The notes under the pieces are model-generated. The model worked only from the letters and a program-made list of their open reading frames with translations, had not been told where the DNA came from and ran no database searches. A program made the position numbers and the translations under genes. Shown here piece after piece: positions 43,001 to 55,600 of a DNA stretch of 64,000 nucleotides. Position 1 is the stretch's first letter; each line of letters starts with the position of its first letter. Source of the DNA: Pristionchus mayeri. Lineage: Eukaryota; Nematoda; Chromadorea; Rhabditida; Neodiplogasteridae. The DNA is taken from contig BTRK01000005.1 in NCBI GenBank assembly GCA_036245805.1, positions 26,331,469 through 26,395,468 of the forward strand, written 5' to 3'.

Positions 43001-44736
43001 CTGCGGGATCTCTGTAGTTCTCGATGAATCCGATGTAGCTCTCCACGATGGGATTGACATCCTTGATCCACATTCTCGATGCGTCCTTGTGGTCATTAAG
43101 ATCTCCGGTGGTGAAATGTTGAGCGTACTTGTTCATCATCGCCTTCTGATTCGCCGTCGCAGCATACTCTCCAGCCTCAACGGAATCTTATCGTGAAGGA
43201 AGGGTGATCCATCCCGTTCTACCCTATCTCATATCCAATAATATTAGGCTATTCAACTCTTAATACAGAAATGTCACCAATTCCATGCTCTCTCTATTAA
43301 ATAATTCGACATGGCAATTTCATGTGAATAATTCGTGTGAAGATAACCGCTTATCACCATAACCTCTTATCATCCCTTACCCACGAATAGTCCATCTTAA
43401 ATCATCTCCTAATCTCTAGTCTTTTCGGAACTGTGCATTCCCCCAATCAGGGAGCACACTATTGAGGAAAATGCAGTTGAAGGCTGTAAAAGGGATACCT
43501 TTTGTAGATGAATGCACGCCCTTGCTAGAATCTCAGCGTAGTCTCCCTTCTCCAATTGTACTTTCACTCCTTCGTACTCTTCCTCGCTCACTCCCACTGC
43601 AACAAGAATGAGCACTACTGCACAGCCCAGTGTGGTAAAGCATCTTGGAACTTCACGGGTCTACACATTATCGGTATCCGCAATTGGAGATTCCAAAGGA
43701 TTTCGTATTCTTAATATCAGTAGCCATTAAATATACAGCAGTCCATGAAATGAATATCGACTCACCGCTCGTAGAAGCGAACTTGATCTTTAAAGTGGTC
43801 TTTCCATTAACTTCCTCTTTGAAGAGTCGTGTGTTCCATCCCTCGAGATTCTGAACATCACTCATGACATCGACACTTTTCTCATCCATCCACTATTGCT
43901 CCAAACACATACCTTCTCCTTCATGTATTGATTGATCAGATCGCTATCTGCCTTTCGTACCAACTCGGAATGGTAAGTAGTCACTCCTGTGTCATTGAAG
44001 CCGAGACCGGCAGTCCTGGAGTCAAGAGAGAAGATTCCCTGTTCAACGAAAGCGTAGATGGAGAGTAGATCGGGGAAGAGGGAGGCAGCCTTAGACGCGG
44101 CCACCACCTTCTGTAGCTTCTCCTGCAGCCAAAACTCATTAGAATTTTGAAAAAAAACAATGTGCGATGAAAACTGACGGAGGAAACGACTGGGATGAAC
44201 TTGGAATCTCCGAATCCCTTGTAGTTTCCACTGTTGGAGTAGAAGGCGCCAGTCCAAACGAGGAAATTCTGCCACTCGTCATCGGTGAAACCCTGAAAAA
44301 ACGGGGATTGAAATATATGAAAGCATAAGATGATGAGTGACTTACAGCAGCGAGTGCCTTCTCCTTCAATGCTTCGATTGACTCGGAAGAGAAAATACGA
44401 TGAAGCAGGACGAAGATTCCCGCCGATTCGGGCGACACCTGCTAGTTTCCTCTTTGTGTTAGATGTTATGAAGAGGCAACCTGGAGGAATACAAGGAGAG
44501 ATCCTTCGAAAGAGGCACGAGCGATGTGATGGGCATAGAGACGTTCAGAGGGAGAGAGGTCTGGCATATACCCACACTCGCATCAACTACCCATATGGAA
44601 ACTCACTTTCGAAAGCTGATTTGCAGTTCAGTCCGACAACGGGAGTAGCGTTAGGGAGTCTATGGAGGCTGGGATCGACCTTGTCCATTTCTTCGATTTT
44701 TCGGGCTACTGCGGCTGAACCACTGTAAATACCCAT
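40097..44736 (-). CDS. DPP3: Dipeptidyl peptidase III (M49 metallopeptidase)
   Basis: Cytosolic zinc exopeptidase releasing N-terminal dipeptides from oligopeptides. Exons (-): 44736-44607, 44560-44481, 44438-44346, 44292-44179, 44122-43913, 43892-43766, 43596-43499, 43175-43001, 42906-42807, 41720-41605, 41548-41445, 41402-41313, 41268-41203, 41152-41028, 40951-40831, 40790-40716, 40668-40514, 40473-40370, 40310-40241, 40181-40097 (745 residues, close to the ~730-740 usual). Zinc site: HELLGH in [17 protein letters not shown] (exon 12) and the third ligand in YEECRAEA (exon 14), both intact. Other family blocks: [81 protein letters not shown] and [10 protein letters not shown]. The 1.1-kb intron 9 holds a foldback. 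The chosen ATG lies just upstream of an acceptor-like tttacag, so an alternative spliced or trans-spliced 5' end is possible. Confidence 0.95.
41905..42195. mobile_element. Foldback element in DPP3 intron 9
   Basis: Left gcttacggattatgtaaatt/tgcaaagtaagataac is mirrored by gattatctttgcaaatttgc/acaagccgtaagc on the right, with moderate divergence. It accounts for part of the unusually long intron (41721-42806). Confidence 0.65.
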
Positions 44737-45009
44737 GACAAAAACACAGCGAATGCTATACAAAACAAAGATAAATCCGACACAATTGTTGATAGCGAAC
44801 TTCGAACGAAAAAAGAACATGCTTACAAAGAGCGCGTTTGTCTCGGGAGAAGTGGGGAACTGCGATAGAACCAGCGAGCTGAGCCGAGAAAGGCTGAAGG
44901 AACGCGGACTGCTAGGCGACCCAGAAGCATTCACCTCACCTAGTTGACCTTCCACCACCTGATAGACTCCCGAATAGAGCTGAAATAGAGAAGGAATGTG
45001 CGCGAACAA

Positions 45010-45706
45010 CCAAGCAGTGTTATTTCAAGCATTGCAAACTTTCAAGAGAATTGGCACTGATACAACTCATAGAGCCACATACAATCAACCCTTTAAGAAA
45101 AAAAACTGGAGAAATGTAAGAGAAATCGCGAAAAATAAAATTATTCAAAAATCGTCTTAGTACGAGTGTGTGAACAACCTAAACCATATGCTGGTTGGTC
45201 TTCCACCTGGTCGTGGTTACTGTAAATACTTTTCGCCTTTTAAATTTTCCAGATGCATCTGAGATGCATCTGGAAAATTTATCTGCAGAAGTAAATAATA
45301 TTTTTCACGAATAATTCGGCTAGAAATTTGAACAAGACGGAGTTCAAATTATAACTAACGCCTTTGTGTTTATATAAATACATATGTCAACTGATTCCTA
45401 CAAGAATTATATACGCAATTAAGCGCAACCAATGATGAAAAATTGGAAAACTTTCTCAAAACTGCAATCTCTATCATCCAGCTGCAATTATACACATTTG
45501 CTGAGCAACGACTACTCTTACTATTATCATATCACTCGTGTTGACAGGTATTCTCGAATTGAGTACACACTGTGATAGGGTGAGGTCTATTGGAGGCTTG
45601 CCTATCCATCATTTCCTCAAACCAGTGTCTGACTATCTAACTGCCCTCTCGTGGAGAAAAAGAATAATGAACTATTTGTTTAGCCAGGAGGCATTGGAGG
45701 GGTACA
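45010..45706. other. Intergenic between DPP3 and the Ly6-like gene
   Basis: AT-rich divergent promoter interval. It contains a compact perfect palindrome at about 45241-45281 (aaattttccagatgcatctg / cagatgcatctggaaaattt arrangement). No exon is supported. Confidence 0.5.
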
Positions 45707-46319
45707 ATGGGGGATGAACGAGATGGACAAACAGGGGCAGTCAGTTCGCCCTCTACTCTCATCATGCTCCTTCTCCTCCTACTCTCATTTCTACCTTCTG
45801 GTGAGTGATCATTTCGAATCCTCATTCAATCCTTCATAGTCTTCTCCATCGAATGTCTCCAATGCGATTCCTTCTCCGAGTATTGTCCACTGGACGTCTC
45901 TACTTGTATGGGATCCAAGTGTGCTACTCGAACTGCCATCCTACCACGTAAGTCCCATCGGCACTAGGTCGGATGAGAACCAAAAAAATTACCCTTCTCC
46001 AGCATGTTCACAGTAGGTTCCCTAAGTGCCAAAAATGCTTCTGTGAAAGTCTTACAAAAGGGTCCATTTTTTTGGTTCTCATCCGGTGTAGTGCCGTCCC
46101 ATCCCTCGCTCCCTCTCCGCCCCCATTTCAGAAGGTTTCGTGCGTCTTCAGAAGCTGTGTATCTCATCAGACGCGCCATTGGGTTGCAGAGAGACTCCCC
46201 TATGGGAGGGGAGAATGGGGGAGGAATGTGTCTGCGAACACGATATGTGTAATTCCTCCGATTATCATTACCATCTATTTCTATTATTTATCATTCTATT
46301 TCGCGTCTTTCAAAATTGA
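45707..46319 (+). CDS. Ly6/LU-domain-like small secreted protein, probably GPI-anchored
   Basis: Exons 45707-45800, 45840-45947 and 46132-46319 give 129 residues with consistent phase. After a short polar leader a hydrophobic signal sequence (LIMLLLLLLSFLPSVFS) is followed by the mature start IECLQCDSFSEYC. Cysteines continue as STCMGSKCATRTA, KLCISS, LGCRET and end with EECVCEHDMCN, the CN pair that closes a three-finger LU domain. The tail after CNSSD is hydrophobic (HLFLLFIILFRVFQN) and lacks a charged cytoplasmic end, as expected for a GPI-attachment signal. The function is unknown; relatives modulate surface receptors and channels. Intron 2 carries a 136-bp TIR element. Initiation at the downstream Met of IMLLLL is also possible. 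Confidence 0.85.
45960..46095. mobile_element. 136-bp TIR element with 8-bp target duplication in Ly6-like gene intron 2
   Basis: The ends are GGCACTAGGTCGGATGAGAA and TTCTCATCCGGTGTAGTGCC. The flanking octamer GTCCCATC is present on both sides (45952-45959 and 46096-46103). Removing the element and one octamer leaves an intron of about 40 bp starting gtaagtcccatc. The 8-bp duplication suits hAT-type transposition. Confidence 0.9.
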
Positions 46320-46410
46320 TAAAAAAATTCCAACAACTGAAGTAACAACAAACGGAACAAAAACTCACGAGCCATGCAAACAAGTGATAGAAGGGGTTAT
46401 GGGTTAATTC

Positions 46411-48861
46411 TTAAAGTGGCTTGAATTTCCTCGCAGCTTTTGCCATTGCAACTCTCTTCTTGTCTTCTTCGAACTTCGCTCGCAGTTCATTCAGATCTAA
46501 ATTTCCAACTTGAAGAAAGAAAAAAAAAACGTTCCAACCAATATATATCACTATTTTCTAGAAGCACATAATTGAGAGAAGGAGAGAGAGGGATGGGGGG
46601 AGTGAGAACTCACGTTTCATCTTGGATTCCTTGATTTGGAAGTTGTAGAATGCGACATCGACCTGCAACCATTGCTTCTTTCGCTATTCCTATACATTCA
46701 TAGCCAGGTCCAAAAATATAGACATAACACCTGTCTTCTGAATGCGAGAGGTGGCACGAATCTGAGACACATGGTTACAGAAACGGACAATGATTAGCCC
46801 CACAATGCGGATTGCTATAGCTTCTTTCATCGTTGAGCTATAGACTTATGGTTTAAACCATTCGAGAGGTAAATATGGCACTTCTTTACTTTAGGGGGTA
46901 ACTCCGCCCACTCCCCTCTGCGTCCCTGACCCACTGCCTCTCACTCCCTATCCCTTCCCTCTGATGCGCTTACAAATAAACAACTACTTCCACGCCCTAG
47001 TAAACAACTTTATTACATGTCACAAGCATATACCTTACTCTACACATCTATCCTTCCTTCCCTATATTGGCGACTCGCGAAGCGGGGGAGCCCTGTAAGC
47101 AACGATAGGGTCTCCCCGCGAAGCGGGGAGACCCAATCGTTGCTTACCGCTTAGGCTAAAGACGGCTTAGGCCGGCAATATGCACAGAAAGATGCGTGCA
47201 TCCAGCATCTGACCGACGAGAGAGTATACAAAATGGAGAGCGTGCGAGAGAGTGAGAGAGCGCAGGTTGGCGGAGGGAGCGGCGCGCTCGGATGGCCATT
47301 TGTGGTCAACCGTCATTTTTGGCTGGCCACCCCCTCCATGAAGATGGGGTGGTTCTCCTCCCCTCCCTGAGTGGGGTTACCCCCTAAAGTAAAGAAGTCC
47401 CGTAAATATCAGGAGAAGATGGTGTATTGTCTGAAACCTATTTATCACGGGTTTTGTGCATTCAATTTGCGGCAAAAATTGCGGCAATTTACCCCCAAAA
47501 TGTGTTTGAATGGTTGTATCTTCGGTCCTAGTTGAGTGATAGGGCCACTTCTATACAGTAGCACAGATGAAACATTTTGCCAAGTTTAAAAATGTTGAAC
47601 CCCATTTTTTCAATGGATTTTTTTGGAATTTTGGACCAGCATGTGAATTCAACAATCAACTTTTACGCTATCGAAGAAATCCATTTTTTTGCAACTTAAC
47701 GCCGAAACTATTAATGAGTAAGCATGCGAAATCACGAAGTGAGACGATCATTCCGCAAAATGAGAAGAGTCAGAAAATTGATCCGGTCTTCCAAGATCAG
47801 ATAATTAACAAGTTTGTAACGTTAACATCAAGGGAAATCAGATCTATACCTACGCAATACAATTTTTTAAAGATATTGAAATAATTGAATTCAGGAATGA
47901 AGCAAGTACCTTCTTGTGTTTCCTCTTGGCGTCTTGATAATTCAATGGCTCGTCTTCCCTCATCTTCTTCGATTCAGGAGCAGAGGTTCTGCTTCCCTTG
48001 GTCACTGTTATCCATCCATCTTCGTCAGCAACCTTCCTTCTCTTCCTCGCTGCTCGATTCGCCTTTAGAAATTGCATGTTGGAGGGGGAGGGGAGGAGGG
48101 GATGGGCAAGGAGAGTAACTGACAGCGGCAGCTTCTTCGTCGTGAACACTCATCACTTCTTCTACTTGCTGCATCAATGAATTGGCGTCAACCACTCGAG
48201 ACTGGTACGCCGCCATTTGAGCTGCACACAATTGACATAGCAATGATAAGCAGGAATTATAATACCTTGTATAGTAGTTGTGTCATCGAAAGGCCCGTAC
48301 TTTTCAGCTACGAATGGACCAACTGTCTCAGCATTTACTAAAGCCTGCTCAACTCCAGTCCGAGAGGAAAATACAATACGAATGGTGAGTTGACCCTTCA
48401 CAGGAAATCAAAGATTCATTAAATAAGATAGGTTCGCACCACATCAAAACGATTGCCCGTGGAATTACTTCTCAGGGGGAAAACACCATCAATTGGAGTT
48501 GTGACGAATTCGGAGAGAAATCCTTTGATAACGTCCTAAATTTAGAAGTTATTAATGAAATAAAAAACTAACTAAATAAAATACTAACTAAATCAAGATA
48601 TGAAGGAACATTTCCAATGAGTAGGGCGCTTTCATTTGATGCATCTGCCTTCAGAAACAGATGGCGTTCGCATGTGAACGAAGAACTGAGCGAGTACCTC
48701 AGACCTTAAGAGAACTATTCTTCATTGTCAAAAAGGCATAAAAGCTTACATTTGTGTGCGTCGCCTGGAATAACGTTTGACGAGCAACTGACTTCTGCAT
48801 CTTCTGCTTTCACTTTTTTTTCGCCTCTCTTGATTTTCCCACTCTTTTTCAAAGACACCAT
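46411..48861 (-). CDS. Ribosomal RNA-processing protein 7 homologue (RRP7A)
   Basis: Nucleolar factor for small-subunit rRNA processing. Exons (-): 48861-48750, 48704-48589, 48535-48440, 48395-48266, 48221-48124, 48062-47910, 46662-46614, 46508-46411 give 283 residues, against about 280 in animal RRP7A, with all phases consistent. The N-half has the RRM-like part (ALLIGNVPSYLDL, then TIRIVFSSRTGVEQAL). The diagnostic C-terminal RRP7 domain is clear: DEDGWITVTKGSRTS, then DVAFYNFQIKESKMK and LRAKFEEDKKRVAMAKAARK followed by FKPL at the stop, matching the family's F-Y-x-F-Q-x-R-E-S-K and R-K-F-R/K-P-x ending. Intron 6 is 1.25 kb because of a TIR element. ATG lies 2 nt after an ag dinucleotide (ttttagag-ATG), compatible with trans-splicing. 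Confidence 0.93.
46877..47401. mobile_element. 525-bp TIR element with 8-bp target duplication in RRP7 intron
   Basis: The ends are GG(C/G)ACTTCTTTACTTTAGG..GGTAAC in inverted orientation (left at 46877, right ending 47401). The octamer GTAAATAT flanks both sides (46869-46876 and 47402-47409). A second internal hairpin (gtctccccgcgaagcgggga) lies at about 47080-47140. The interior does not encode a protein that I recognise. Confidence 0.9.
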
Positions 48862-49657
48862 CTCTAAAACCACTTATATTATTGATACATGACATGACCA
48901 CTGATAGCCGGTATAGTTGAGGCAAATTCTACACGAGATCAAACGCAAAATATGGTAGAATCCACGCGATATCCGATAAATCCGCTGAAAATAAGTGGAG
49001 CTTAGCGTGCGCGATTGGAAAATTCGGAACAATTTCGAGACACTTTCGTATTATAAACTGAGTTTTTGCAATTATAAAACTATGAAAAAAAATAATTTTT
49101 TACTTATATAATCGTATTTTAACAAACAAAAGAATTAGCTCGTTAACGTGAAAATTATTTTCAAAAAACATGTGTATCTTCTTGTTGAAACAATCGATTT
49201 CGGTATTCCGTGTCTTAGAACAAACAATATCTACTGTAACCTACAGTTAATTTTTGGGATCTTTTCGTTTCCGCAGATACCTGAAGTAGCTGCTGGAAAT
49301 CCCTTTGATTCACATGCTGAATCTGGATTAGATGATTCGGGACTAAAGGGTGCACTAATGCTCTCATAGAGAAATGAAATGTTGTTTATCTAATTTTTCC
49401 AAGTAGAGAAATGTTGTTTATCTAATTGTTTATCTTAGAGGAGTCAGGCTCATAACTTTTTAAAAAAATTCTAATCTTGTCAAACTTGCCGTTACAAATT
49501 GAATGATGCTTGATGATTGTTGGTGTTGTGTACCCTACTGTAAATACTACGCGCTAAGGTCGAATGTTGTTTTGCCTGTTTCGAAACGCGTTTCCCTCAT
49601 CAATGCTGAGTTTCTAACTCATTATCGCAATATCGACTGTTCATTCAGGTTTGCGAG
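48862..49657. other. Divergent promoter interval between RRP7 and msh-6
   Basis: AT-rich. A splice acceptor tcattcag ends at 49648, nine bases upstream of the msh-6 ATG, so msh-6 mRNA may be trans-spliced there. No other feature is identified. Confidence 0.5.
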
Positions 49658-52600
49658 ATGTCTAAACAGTCATCTCTCATGTCGTTCTTCACTCCCAAGG
49701 GAAGCAAAGCCACTCCGACCGTGAATGCATCGCCCCAAGGTACGCGTAGTCGGAGAAGGATCGAAGCCATATCGTTGTTTAGTGAGCACACCCTCTTCGA
49801 AGAAGAATGCATCCACTCCTAAAACCCCGAAGAGTTCTCGTGCTCCTCTGAAGAGAGTGAATGAGCGAGTGAAGAACGATCACGAGCGAGAGGATAATGA
49901 AGATGTTGTTGAGGTAAGAACTCTCATGGGACTGGGCTATGGATCCTCGTTTAGAAAGAGCCGAAGCGTCGACGTGTCATCATTTCTGATTCCGATTCTT
50001 CGGAAGCGGAATCGGAATCGGAGTGTTATGATCCATCGAAGGAAGAGGAGGAAGTAGATGAAGAAGAATACGATGATCCTATGGATGACGATGATGAAAC
50101 TCCAAAAGTGAGCGACAAGATGCTGATTTAAAAAAAAGCTTGTAGAAGAAAAAGTCTGCGAAGAAGGGAAGAGGAACCACATCTTCCAAGGCGGAAACTG
50201 ATAATAGGAAAGATGAAGAGGAGGATAAGGAAGGAGTGGAGAGTGATGGGTGAGAATACGAGAGCAAATCTTGCTTTTTCAAATTGAGTTTTTTAGGGAA
50301 TTCGTTTTCGATCCAGCAATGGCGAATTCGTTCATCGGTAGTTTCGGAATGAAGGAGGATGATATCGTGAGTGATGCAGGATTAACCGAGCACCACTTCC
50401 ATTCAGAGTGAGAAAGTGAAGAGTCTGCTAGATGTCGAGGTTACTGTCGATTCGAAACGTGTTGCAGAGGAGGAAAAGGTTCGCATTTGGTAGGTACTTT
50501 TGCCCATCAATAGACATTGCAGCCTAAAGGGAAGAAGAAGGAGGGTGATGAGGACGAGAAAGTGGAGGAATACACCCACGAGAAGCTTGAATTCCTGAAG
50601 GTCAGAGTTCCGATATTTTGAAAATAAATTTTTTAAAATAGCCCAACATTTTTTGTTTTTTTTCCCAAATCATTTTTACTCTGATATATCATGTATCATA
50701 CATGCCAAAATGTTCTCTAATTTTTCCTAAAACTGAAATTAACGGGATTTTCATTTTTTTACATTTTTTTGAGTAATTTCCTAAAATAATTTTGATGAAG
50801 TTTTTTGAAATGGTCAAAAAAATGAAAGTGAAAAATGCGAGTCCTGCTTTTGGTGTCTCCTCTCTTCCCTTTGGCCTCACCTGATTCCCTTCAGCCCGAT
50901 CGGATCCGTGATGTGTATGGTCGTCGTCCCGATGACGCTGACTACGATCACACCACAGTCAAGATTCCCGATCAATTCATCAAGGAGCAGACTCCTGGTA
51001 GAAGACTTTACCCCCTCTTCTCTCCAATAGTTATTTATCTCTAGGCCACCAGCAGTGGTGGACGATTAAGTCGTTTAACTTCGACACTGTATTGCTCTTC
51101 AAAGTGAGTTGTGATGGTGATTGAATACTAGTCTCATATCATCTTTCTCTCAAGGTGGGTAAATTCTACGAGTTGTATCACATGGACGCAACTGTGGCTG
51201 TGAACTGCCTCAATCTGGCATACATGAAGGCGAGTGGTTGAGTGTGACTGGTCCCTTTCAATCTGATCACTACAGGGCAGCTATGCTCACTGTGGATTCC
51301 CCGAGAGTGCGTACGGACGATTCGCAGATCAATTGGTGCAGAGAGGATACAAGGTAGGATGGAAGGATGGAGGGAAGAGGAATAGTGGATGTAGGTGGCA
51401 AGAATCGAGCAGACGGAGACTCCAGATCAATTGAGTGAGAGGAATAAGAAGGAGAGAGTGAAGAGTAAAGTGGTGAGGAGGTAGGCAAGGAGGGGATGGA
51501 GATGGAAGGAGAGAGATGGATGACAGGGAATTGTGTCGAGTGACGACGTGTGCTACTCGCACTTACGATGCACTCGACTCTCCCCTGGACGATGGGAAGA
51601 GCGAGGAAGGAGGAGGAGATGGAGGAGGGAGAGACTCCAACAATGCATTCCTACTCGCAATCAAGGAAGTCATCGTGAGTACATTCAACTCCGGCACTGG
51701 CATAGAAGCCCGGACCAGTCCGTAAAAGGACCTCTCCAGAGGCAGGACAGCCGCCCAGCCTCCTTCCCAGGAATGGGTTGCTCTGTCCCCGCACTGTCAT
51801 AAAAGCCCAGATCGGGTACCTATGAAGGCATCAGGGGTGTCCCCAGACCAGTAAAACCTACCTTTAGGCTATCATATCCCTAAAAAATAAGAATATCTCT
51901 GGTCTTAATTCAAAATTAAACGTAAGCATTCACTCTAACAATCAATTTAATCAATCAATTTATCATGTCAGGCAATAGGTGCTCAGATGAGGATGGGGCG
52001 GTACTCTTCATAAGTTGCATTCCACCAGTGTTTGCCAATAGCTCGGGTCAAATTATCTCTCCATCGTATGTGAGGCTTCCCAGGGGGGCGCTTCCTATTG
52101 TATGGCGTCCACACCGTAGTGGCACGGCTCCACTGCTCCAGTCCCATTCTCCTGACCTTGAGGGCCCAGCGCGCTTTCCTTTTCAGTCCTTCCTCGATCC
52201 AATCCCTCAGCTTCGTGATCCCCGCACGCGTTCATTCCTCCAGCGATCTTTCAGCGTGACTCCCAACATCTTCCTCTCCATCTTTCTTTGGGTAACACTC
52301 AGCCGCTCTTTCTCACTCGCCCTCAGCGCCCAAACTTCGCTTCCGTAGAGTACGGTAGCCGTGACGCAGCTCTCGAAGACTCTTCTCCTGGTCTTGATGG
52401 GTAGAAGGCGGGAGGACAGCAGATGGGAGAGCTTGCTCCAGGCGAACCACCCTAGTCGAATCCTGTGTTCGATCTCGTCAGAGTGATCAAGTGGGAAACT
52501 GATCTTCCCTCCGAGATAGGTGGCTGATTCAACGAAATCGAACTGTAGATTGTCGATAATGATTGGATTTCGGGTTGTTGTACAGGAGGTGAGTAGGTTG

Positions 52601-55600
52601 GTTTTATTTGAATTCACCTCGAAACCAACTCTACGGCAAGCGTCCATCAGCTTTTTCAGCATTCACTCTAACAGCATCAGTCTAATATTTACCAGTACCC
52701 CGATCTGGCCTTCTAGAACAGTGCGAGGATAAACACTTTTCACCAGTGGATATTGCCATTGCTGGTGGTCCGGGCTTCTATACCAGTGCCTTCAACTCCC
52801 ACCCTAATGCCATTCACACACTGCAGAGTGTTCGGGGAAGTCAGAGGACGCCAGTGACGACATTCGGAGTGGCATTCATTGATACTTCCATTGGACGATT
52901 CTTCGTCGGTTCATTCGAAGACGACTGCTACTTCTCCCACCTTCGTACTCTTATTGCGAGACATCCCCCTGCCCAGGTGAGTCTTCCCCTCTCTGTCCAT
53001 CTCGTCATCCCTCTCGTGCCTTCTTTGCAGGTTCTGGTGGAACGTAACAGGATGAGCAACTCGACTCGTTCCGTCCTCTCTTCCATGCTCCCTTCTTCAG
53101 TTCCTACCGAGACATTGACTCCGAAGAAGGAATTCCTCGAGCCAGAGAAGACTATCACTCTGGTCAGTGGTCCCATGGTGGTCCCAAATCAGATCGATTC
53201 TCAATATTCACGAGTTTGCTTCCCATCCTAATCCTCTTCAAAATAATTTTGGCCAAGTCTCTATCACTCGGGAAAGAAACCCCTTCAATTGCATCCATTC
53301 CTTGTCCAATGGATGTTGTAGTTGCTGGATGGATCTCGTCTTGGCGGGGACACTCACACATGGCCATCTACTCTGGTGGAGATGCTGTCTCGAGACGAGT
53401 CCCTCCCAACCTCCTCCCCCTCCCATAGAGAGGCATGGAGTGCACTCGGAGCTCTCCTTTCGTACGCCCCTTTCCCCCTGTTCCTTCCAATTCTATTCTG
53501 TCACGAGTGTCTCCAATGGGAATGTTGAGGTATCTCGGCAAATGTCTCATCGATCGAGACATGGTGAGCATGAAGCTCTTCGAGACATTCGATCCTACTG
53601 CTGCTCCCATGAAGGTGGGGAGGGAGAGGGGGGGGGGGGTTAACACACAGACAAGTGAGTGCAGTCTCTCTCGTCGAATCTCTGTTCGTCGTCGTGGAAG
53701 GGACGTCGAATGGTGATTGATGGAGTGGGACTGGAACAGCTCTCACTCATTCCCCTCGAGTATGCGAGTGAACAGACGAGTGGAAGTCTCTACTCCATTC
53801 TCAATCGGTGCAAGACTCCCTTCGGTGAGGGAGAAACCAAGTGGACTCGTTAGATTGATGCATTGGAGGTGCTCGATTGCTTCGTTCGTGGATCTGTGCT
53901 CCCTCGTGTGATAAAGAAGTGATCGAAGAGAGACAGAAGGCTGTCGTGTGGTTGATGACTGCTGAGGGAAGGAGGTGAGAGAGGGGGAGGGGAGGGGGAA
54001 GGGAAGGAATGATTGCAGGTGCCAGTCGAGTGTGGAGGAACTGCTGGAGAATCTTCCCGATCTGGAGAGACTCCTTCAGAAGTAAGTACCCCCCTTCCCT
54101 CCTCATCATACATTTTCATACCCTCGGACTCCGAGGGTACCCACTTTAACATAACTTAGTCTGGCCGATCTATGAGTAGGCTCAAAAGATGCGCTGTGGG
54201 GCGCCGATAACAAATCACCTTTTTGGTAGCCACTTATATTCCCATCCTAGTGAACGGGAGCCACTTATATGCAAATACAGTAATTTTTGGCATTTTTCCA
54301 ACTATGGCCTAGAGATTCGGGAGTAGGCTCAAAAGATGCGCCGTGATGTGCAGATAACCAATCACTTCATTGGGAGCCACTTACAATGCCATCCCAGGGA
54401 ATGGGAGCCACTTATATTGTTTCCCCGAGGTTAATGAAAATGTATGCTCCTCATCCTTCTATGAACCCCCCTTGAGAATCCATTCGGTTGGTCTGTTGCA
54501 TCGTGCACGAGAGCATCCCGATAGCAGAGCAGTCATGTTCGAGGGAGAAAAGTATGCGAAGAGGAAGATCAAGGATCTCATCGCTGCACTCGAGGGATTC
54601 AAGTGAGGAGAGAGAGGGAAGGGGAGAGGGAGAGAGATGATTGCAGACTATGCCACCAGATCGGAGAGCTGTGCGAAGGAGCGAGGAAGGGAGAGAAGAA
54701 GAAGTAAGAGTGAGAGGAAGAGAGGGAGGGAAGGGGAGATGATTGCAGTTCTCTTCTGGCTGCAGCTCCATTCGATGTGAAGAAGCATCTGGAACACTTC
54801 GAGGTCAGCACTACTTGATATCACTTGTGAGTGTTGTATGGGTAATGGTGATTGCAGGATGCATTCGATGCAAGGGAGGCCGAATCAACTGGGAAGATTA
54901 TCCCGAATGAAGGAACGGATGGAGAGTACGATGCAGCTAGGGTGAGGAGGGGAGAGGGGGGAGGAGAAAGGGAGGGGATTGCAGGAGAGAGTGGAGAAGA
55001 TGAAGGAGAAGATCAATGATTACTCTGAGGAGATGGGACGGAAGTTGCAGTGCAAGGTGAGTGAGGGAGGGAGAGAAGGGACGAAGGGGTGTTCCTTTGA
55101 GACGAGTCTGGTCAACTGTGGGAAGGACAGGAACCTGCTGGAAGTGCCTGATAAAGTGAAGGTTCCCTCTAACTTCGAGAAGAAGACGATGAAGAAGGTG
55201 AGGGGAAGGGGGGGGGAGACATTGATGGGCCATTCACAGGGATTCGTGAGGTACACGAATGAGAAACTGCTCTCTCTCAATTGCGAATTGGGAGAAGCTG
55301 AGAGCGATCTCGAGTGTCTACTCAAGGATGCCACCAGAAGAGTATTCGAGGACTTCGACCAGAGGTCAGGAGAGGGGGGGAGGGGGGGGGAGGGAGTGCG
55401 TGGTTGCAGGAGAGACAGCTGGCAAGGGTGTCTCGATGCAGTCTCCACTCTCGATGTGCTCATCAGCCTGGCCAAATATGGAAGCTGCACGGGAGTTCCC
55501 ATGTGTGTTCCCTCGATTGTGTACGATGAGGAGAAGGTGAGTGCACTGTCCCCCCCCCTCCCCCCCCCCCTCTCGGTCTTGGATGGAAGTGTAGTGTTCA

